Shown piece by piece: positions 56,969 through 64,000 of a stretch of DNA of 64,000 nucleotides (position 1 is its first letter; each line of letters starts with the position of its first letter). Under the pieces are notes generated by a model. It saw only the letters and a list, made by a program, of their open reading frames with translations, did no database searches and was not told the origin of the DNA. The stretch comes from Clavaria fumosa (lineage: Eukaryota > Basidiomycota > Agaricomycetes > Agaricales > Clavariaceae): assembly GCA_951802425.1 (NCBI GenBank), contig OX637799.1:2728001-2792000 (forward strand), in the 5' to 3' direction. The position numbers were made by a program, and so were the translations under genes.

Positions 56969-58048
56969 GTTGAGGAAATGGCTGTGGACGTCAGTGCTTT
57001 TGATAAGCCGGAGCGCAGCTACGATGTTATAAGAAAGGGAGTAAAAATGGTGAAAAGGCAAAATCGTGGCTGAAGATCCTTTTAAAGCGGTGGCCTATTT
57101 ATGGTCGACCTTGGGGGGATTGACCACGGGTGTACGACATCTCGCCCTTAGCCTGAAATCTCGAAAACGAGAACGATGCCACATCCCGTACGTACTGTTC
57201 TACTGTGAATACTCCTACTAATTTTCGCTAAAGTTATGCTGTGTGTGCGGCGCGTGAATAGTTCGCACATGGGACACCCCAGCGCATTTGGTTTAGTATT
57301 TATATTTGTTTTAATGAAGTAAAAATTCGTCCCACATCAGGCGACAACTCGTCATCGACGTGTGCGGGCAGACTCGCCGTACATCCCGAGCATCAGAATG
57401 CACAACCACCGCGCGCGTGAGTCGCGTCCCAGTTGTCGAGCAGCATGTGATCGAGTGATCGGAAGCAACAAGTAGCTGCTCATAGCGCTCATTAGTTATT
57501 CGCTGAGTCGGAGCCCTTCGTCCTGGCTTGGGCCATGTTGAAAAGCGCCATTCCTTTGCGGCAACCAGAAGCGTGGAAAGAACCATGGCCTTTTCCGTGA
57601 GCCGATGAGCGAAACAAGGTCATTTGACTGGAGAAACGCCCCTCTCACACTATCAGAGCAGCGAACGGACCAGAGCGAGAACCGGTAATGCCAGATCCTG
57701 TATTCACAGCGCCGTCGATGACTCCGGAGATGCCAGACTGCCGCATTTTCTATACTGCGCCAACGATGGCGTGTGGCAGAGATTGACGGCTTCGCGATCG
57801 CACAGGGGATAACAGTATTGAACCGCATAGTTGGCCGACACAACAGACGACAAATCCGAGGTCCCATTTCATGCCTGACGGCTTGACCAGTGATCAGGCC
57901 CATTTGGCATCCTGCGACCGAAAGGTCTGCCTTATAGACACTAGACTCGCGAGTGTCCGCGCTCTGGAGTCTAGACAACGCGGTCCCGTTAGCTAGAGCT
58001 CGAGCCGTAATTCTCGTAAAGATAGATGGGTGTACTGACAAGACCTCA

Positions 58049-58694
<646 letters not shown>

Positions 58695-59035
58695 CCACTG
58701 TGAAAGTGAAAATTGATATGAGCGTATCGATGTAGAAGACACATGCGTACTTTGACACCGTAGCACAAGATCGCCTTGTCATCCATTTAGGCTGGAGGGA
58801 CATGAGGACGCCACCATTGGAAACGTACTTGTGAGGCGACGAACAGAGCAACTTTGAACGAGCGACATCAGTCAGAATTGTTTTGGAGTAGTCCAAATGC
58901 ACACACCATCTAATATTACTCGCCTGGTGGATGGTGACACCGCCATGCAAAAGTGCAAGTTGCTAGTAGTCGTAGTTTCCGTAGTTTCCGTAAGAACGGA
59001 AGTGAGCGAGCTAGTTCCGTATATTTACGCTATGA

Positions 59036-59461
59036 TGCCGTGGGAAGGCATCCAATTACTTTATCGTACTGTATGTACTGTGAATACTCCTCGCTGCTTC
59101 ATCGCGAGCATCAAGTTTCGCTGCATGTGCGACGCGCGAATAGTTCGTATATGAGGACACTCTGACGGATTTTGGTTTAGTTTTTATAAAAAATTTGTTG
59201 TAGTGAAGTAAAAGTTCGTCCGACATACCGTCGACGTCGACGTGTGCGCCATGGGCTGTACATCCGAATGCACACACGTTCAGACATCGACAGCCGTACT
59301 ACGGACCCGAGATCTTAAACGCACACTAACCGCACAATATTTTGGATTCGTTTCCCTCCGCTTCACAATACAAGTATTTCTTTTGCCATCACCGAGTGAC
59401 CGGATTTACCTTATTTAGATACAGCCGGTGATGGAACTTCCGGAACCCGATGCACTGCCAC
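59036..59461 (-). repeat. Segment inverted relative to units 1 and 2
   Basis: In unit 2 the order is ...tttacgctatg, gtggcagtgc ... cccacggcat, ctttgtgatt. Here the middle is reversed: it starts atgccgtggg and ends gcactgccac, between the same flanks. Confidence 0.85.
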
Positions 59462-59534
59462 TCTTTGTGATTATTTACTTGATTGCGAGGGCGAGCTGCT
59501 CTCCAAAACCTCGAAGGCGCTAAATTACTCATGA

Positions 59535-61295
59535 GTGACTACATACCAACGTACCTTCCAGCATTCCTGCTCAGGTTATGGCCTTCGTATGTTCACCTTC
59601 AAGCCTGGTCTTAAATGGAACCTAACGTCTGACAATGATAGGTGGACGCACAATGGGGATCGCCAACGCATGCACATTTACGATGTCCTCGACGATCGGC
59701 TCTCAGAGACCCATGGTACCCCCAAAACCACTCGAGACATCTTCCAGGACTTTTCAGACGACGACGACAGCGAGGACGAAGCGGATATACAGCATAGTTC
59801 CTCTTTCCTGTCCGTGCCCCGGGCTCGGTCCTTGACGCCGCCTTTATTCGCACCGTTGCGCACATCCTTAGTATCGTCGTCATTCCCTTCTTTGCCAGCC
59901 ATCCCTGCCCCAGTCTTCCCCTTATCCTCGGCCAATCTTTCAGCTCATCAACAATCAGGAGAGGAAACATCTGTCCATGACCCGCTCCGCGCCGCACGTG
60001 TGGCCTTTCGCAGGCTCGAGCAAGAGGTAGAAAACATCCTTGATCGCATACTCCCTGTCATCACAATCGGTTCCGTGGCCATGCCGGCAGACGAAAAGCA
60101 ATGCGATGCTGCCACTACGACCGGAACCACAAACACGAGTGCAATAAACACCACGCATCCGACCACAGACACTGTCACACAGTTGGTGATCAGCAGCCAA
60201 GAGCTGGACATGCTCCGGCGCTACTTCACCTTCCTCCGCTTCAGAAATGGCTACGCGTACACCGACATGTTGTATAGGATGTCCTGGATGTGTCGCAACA
60301 GGCAGTATGAACAGCAAGAGCAAGAGCATGGGCCAGGGCCAGAGACAGCTACGGGGCCGGAGACAGCTACGGGGCCAGAGACAGCTACAGCGCCAGAGAC
60401 AGCTACGGGGCCAGAGACAGCTACAGCGCCAGAGACAGCTACAGCGCCAGAGACAGCCACAGGGCCAGAGACAGCTACGGGGTCAGAGACAGCCACAGGG
60501 CCAGAGACAGCTACGGGGCCAGAACCCAAGTCTGAGCAAGAACAGGAATCAACGAGACACGGCGGTCAGCAGCCAGACTGGCGCACATTGCGCAATCAAG
60601 TACCGGGACACGTTTTCTTGGCCGAAGCAGCCCTATTTTTGGGTATGCACCCGGTCGAGATGGCCTACTTGAAAGATTCCGAGCTATGGCACGGCTGTTG
60701 GCAGCTGTGCAAAGCGCAAATCTCGTTTAGCCTTGCACCACCTCGAGTCGAGTACCTACTTGCCGAACAGCTCTTCGGGTCTCTGGATGACGTCGCTGGA
60801 AACAGCCAAAATGTAGGCGACAATATGTGAGTTAGAGCATTTCCCTGACTTTTCTTTGTTCACTCACGGGCGGACACCAGGCATCTTCCAAGTTTCTTCT
60901 TTCCCGTCTCACCAACGACAGCGTTGTGTATCATGGGACAACAAGTAAACGAGGGTGGGCCAATGCCTGAACAGATGCTCGTCAACTGTGTCTATGAGCG
61001 AGCAAAAGAGGTGCATATTCAGAATGCGGCAATGGTGTTGCGGAATGGGAGCAGGAACGAGGGTTGGTACGACGATGGGTGCCGCCAGTCGGTGTACTTT
61101 TTGTCTCCGCGTGCAGCAGCAGAATCGCTCGCATGGATCAAGAACTGTTCCTCGAATGGCCAATATGATGGTTCATCAGTGACCATCATTAGTGGGGACA
61201 GCAACGGATATTGCTGGTATGACCGGCTAAGAAGGAGGTGTCTCAAGAAGGCAGGTATTGGAGGAGGCCGCCGAAAAGCACGGGGTAGACAGTGA
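59535..61295 (+). CDS. Family X protein, copy E (two exons)
   Basis: Exon 1 is open from 59535 to 60826 and exon 2 is 60893-61295, with a 66-bp intron 60827-60892. The open length is 565 codons including the stop. As in copy D the first conserved Met is in RMHIYDVLDDRL near 59669. It has the longest repeat tract, ten 18-bp units (60338-60517) encoding PETATG and PETATA. All conserved blocks are present without a stop, so it is among the best preserved copies. Confidence 0.6.
60338..60517 (+). repeat. 18-bp coding minisatellite, ten units
   Basis: Units of gccagagacagctacggg and close variants. Equivalent tracts have about 3 (copies A and C) and 6 (copies B and F) units. Confidence 0.95.
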
Positions 61296-62712
61296 AGAAG
61301 GCGAAGAAGATGCTGAAGGGGGGAGGCTGTGGCCGGCGTTGACAGCGGCCATCGGGATGAGGTCGGAGACGAAGATGCACGTTGTCCTTTTCCAAGCGGG
61401 GTGGAGGAGGAGGTGGCGTGCTAGTACACAAGTCAGACGGAAATGGGGAGGAGGGGGGGAAACTGAGGAACACTGTGTATGGTTTTCAGAAATTACCTGG
61501 ACTCGATGCGAAAAAGACAATCTCTTGTATCTGGAACGTCGGAAGGACTGAGATGTTGCTGGTGATTAGCAAGGAGAAACCCTGTAAGCGTGGGCTTGGC
61601 TCTTGAGTGCGGGTGGCCATAGGCGGGACGACGAAGATGCGGAGGGGGAGGAGGGAGTAGGGGGAAATGGCTCTTATAAAGAGTCTATTTTTAGGGTGGG
61701 ATTGAAGGCAGCGGTAACTTACGAGTTCGCTTTCGTCGTCCAAGCACCAAACCGTGCGACTAGCTGGGGCTGTCACAAGCTGCGCCATATCGCACAGTTG
61801 ACTGCCATCCACTCTTCCTGATATGGCATTTCAGGCCATGAGATATGGAATATCTCATATGCCAGACTACTGGTACCCCTGGGACTGCTGAGACAGCGCC
61901 TATGATGTTATGCAAGCTCGGTGCAAATATCGGGGGTGATAACCTCGACCACCACCACCAAACATCCCAGTCCTCGACCTGATAGATGCGGAGTCACCAC
62001 CCTCCGAACCCTAAAGCTGTCAGCAGACAAAGGACAAACTCGTGGTGTAAATTTCACGAATGTTGTGATCGAGATCAAATTTGATCTCGCTTGCGTAACA
62101 TCATAGGCGCTGTCTCAGCAGTCCCAGGGGTACCAGTAGTCTGGCATATGAGATATTCCATATCTCATGGCCTGAAATGCCATATCAGGAAGAGTGGATG
62201 GCAGTCAACTGTGCGATATGGCGCAGCTTGTGACAGCCCCAGCTAGTCGCACGGTTTGGTGCTTGGACGACGAAAGCGAACTCGTAAGTTACCGCTGCCT
62301 TCAATCCCACCCTAAAAATAGACTCTTTATAAGAGCCATTTCCCCCTACTCCCTCCTCCCCCTCCGCATCTTCGTCGTCCCGCCTATGGCCACCCGCACT
62401 CAAGAGCCCAGCCCACGCTTACAGGGTTTCTCCTTGCTAATCACCAGCAACATCTCAGTCCTTCCGACGTTCCAGATACAAGAGATTGTCTTTTTCGCAT
62501 CGAGTCCAGGTAATTTCTGAAAACCATACACAGTGTTCCTCAGCTTCCCCCCCCCTCCTCCACATTTCCGTCTGACTTGTGTACTAGCACGCCGCCTCCT
62601 CCTCCACCCCGCTTGGAAAAGGACAACGTGCATCTTCGTCTCCGACCTCATCCCGATGGCCGCTGTCAACGCCGGCCACAGCCTCCCCCCTTCAGCATCT
62701 TCTTCGCCTTCT
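61296..62712. repeat. Palindrome centre: inner arms and spacer
   Basis: 61296-61917 is repeated inverted at 62089-62712, around a 171-bp unique spacer (61918-62088). Positions pair as x and 124006-x without any indel near the centre. The minus-strand frame 61486-61812 and the plus-strand frame 62194-62520 encode an identical 108-residue stretch related to gene Y (ITSNISVLPTFQIQEIV). The spacer ends with a small palindrome, gagatcaaatttgatctc. Confidence 0.92.
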
Positions 62713-64000
62713 TCACTGTCTACCCCGTGCTTTTCGGCGGCCTCCTCCAATACCTGCCTTCTTGAGACACCTCCTTCTTAGCCGGTCATACCAGCAATAT
62801 CCGTTGCTGTCCCCACTAGTGATGGTCACTGACGAACCATCATATTGGCCATTCGAGGAACAGTTCTTGATCCATGCGAGCGATTCTGCTGCTGCGCTCG
62901 GAGACAAAAAGTACACCGACTGGCGGCACCCATCGTCGTACCAACCCTCGTTCCTGCTCCCATTCCGCAACAGCATTGCCGCATTCTGAATATGCACCTC
63001 TTTTGCTCGCTCATGGACACAGTTGACGAGCATCTGTTCAGGTATTGGCCCAGACTCGTTTACTTGTTGTCCCATGATACACAACGCTGTCGTTGGTGAG
63101 ACGGGAAAGAAGAAACTTGGAAGATGCCTGGTGTCCCCCCGTGAGTGAGAAAAAGAAAGTCGAGGAGACGCTTCAACTCACATATTCTCGCCTACATTTT
63201 GGCTGTTTTCAGCGACGTCATCCAGAGACCCGAAGAGCTGTTCGGCAAGTAGGTACTCGACTTGAGGAGGTGCAAGGCTAAACGAGATTTTGGCTTTGCA
63301 CAACTGCCAACAACTATTCCATAGCTCGGAATCTTCCAAGTAGGCCATCTCGATCGGGTGCATACCCAAAAATAGGGCTGCTTCTGCCAAGAAAACGTGT
63401 CCTGGCAATTGACTGCGCAATGTGCGCCAGTCTGGATGCTGACCGCTATGTTCTGTTGATTCCTGTTCTTGCTCAGACTCAGGTTCTGGCCCCGTAGCTG
63501 TCTCTGGCCCCATAGCTGTCTCTGACCCTGTAGCTGTCTCTAGCCCCGTCGCTGTCTCTGGCCACGTAGCTGTCTCTAGCCCTGGCTCGGATTCTGACCC
63601 CATAGCTGTCTCTGGCCCTGGTCCATGCTCTTGCTCAGGCTGTTCATGCTGCCTGTTGCGACACATCCAGGACATCCTATACAACATGTCGGTGTATGCG
63701 TTGCTATTTCTGAAGCGGAGGAAGGTGAAGTAGCGCCGGAGCATGTCCAGCTCTTGGCTGCTGATCACCAATTGCGTGACTGTGGTCGGACGCGTGGTGT
63801 TTATTGCACTCGTATTTGTGGTTCTGGACGTTGTGGCAGCGTCGCATTGCTTTTCATCTGCCACGGAACTAATTGTGACGAAAGGGAGAATGCGATCAAG
63901 GATGTCTTCTACTTCCTGCTCGAGCTTGTGGAAGGCCACACGTGCGGCGCAAAGCGGGTCATGGAAAGATGTTTCTTCTTCTGATCGTCGGTGGGCCGAA
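62713..64000 (-). CDS. Family X protein, copy F (partial, runs off the window)
   Basis: Exon 2 is 63115-62713. The 66-bp intron is 63116-63181. Exon 1 is 63182 upward, open to the window edge (about 273 codons visible). It is the mirror partner of copy E but differs in many residues. The repeat tract is degenerate (about six units), and SSVADEKQC lacks the three residues found in other copies. The N-terminus is outside the window. Confidence 0.6.

Larger units (their letters stand above)
51893..57143. repeat. Direct tandem duplication, first copy (5251 bp)
   Basis: It starts at agcctgaaatctcgaaaacg, and the same sequence restarts at 57144. It contains the unit 2 core, Msp1 fragment, family X copy D and gene Y. 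Confidence 0.82.

Noticed and set aside
60251..60529. Antisense open frame of alternating VAVSGP repeats
   Set aside because: It is only the reverse reading of the 18-bp minisatellite, which is open in several frames because the repeat lacks stops.

Overview
The window looks like a transposon-rich, probably heterochromatic or subtelomeric piece of a filamentous fungal genome, most likely a basidiomycete (Agaricomycetes). The evidence is short GT-AG introns of about 46-67 bp, chromodomain Ty3/gypsy and Ty1/copia elements, a Zn2Cys6 gene, a Crinkler-like gene joined to a kinase-like domain, and a hAT-type MITE. No rRNA or tRNA gene, CRISPR array or bacterial signature was seen. Species cannot be fixed from sequence alone.

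Left part (1-24.1 kb) is nested transposons. A copia RNase H tail (1-697) abuts a palindromic gypsy composite (887-11473): a minus-strand element with both LTRs, joined at an exact LTR terminus to an inverted, 5'-truncated second pol copy with its own 3' LTR. Next is a DDE transposase gene, split by a 4.75-kb copia element (12073-16825; target duplication TCAGA). A five-exon Zn2Cys6 gene (17078-24114) carries a 4.9-kb copia element (18369-23282; target duplication TATGT) inside one of its introns, so its coding sequence stays intact.

Middle part (24.1-37.4 kb) holds the hAT-type MITE, two coding remnants with acidic tails, a seven-exon gene (26946-30441) with a tandemly duplicated Crinkler-type N-terminal domain and a kinase-like C-terminus, and a third gypsy chromovirus (31404-37015; target duplication ACAGG).

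Right part (37.4-64 kb) is an amplicon array built around an unrecognised two-exon gene, here called family X, present in six near-complete copies in alternating orientation. Two arms face outward from cores that carry fragments of an Msp1/ATAD1-type AAA ATPase gene, introns included. The second unit is followed by a 5.25-kb tandem duplication of its core and right arm, and the array then folds into a palindrome with a 171-bp spacer (61918-62088). This array is the best candidate for an undescribed system.

A theme across the transposons is decay by CpG transitions. The in-frame stops I compared are explained by CGA to TGA, all differences between the LTR pairs of the two copia elements are CpG transitions, and several catalytic residues were lost the same way. 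This suggests cytosine methylation with deamination, or a RIP-like process.
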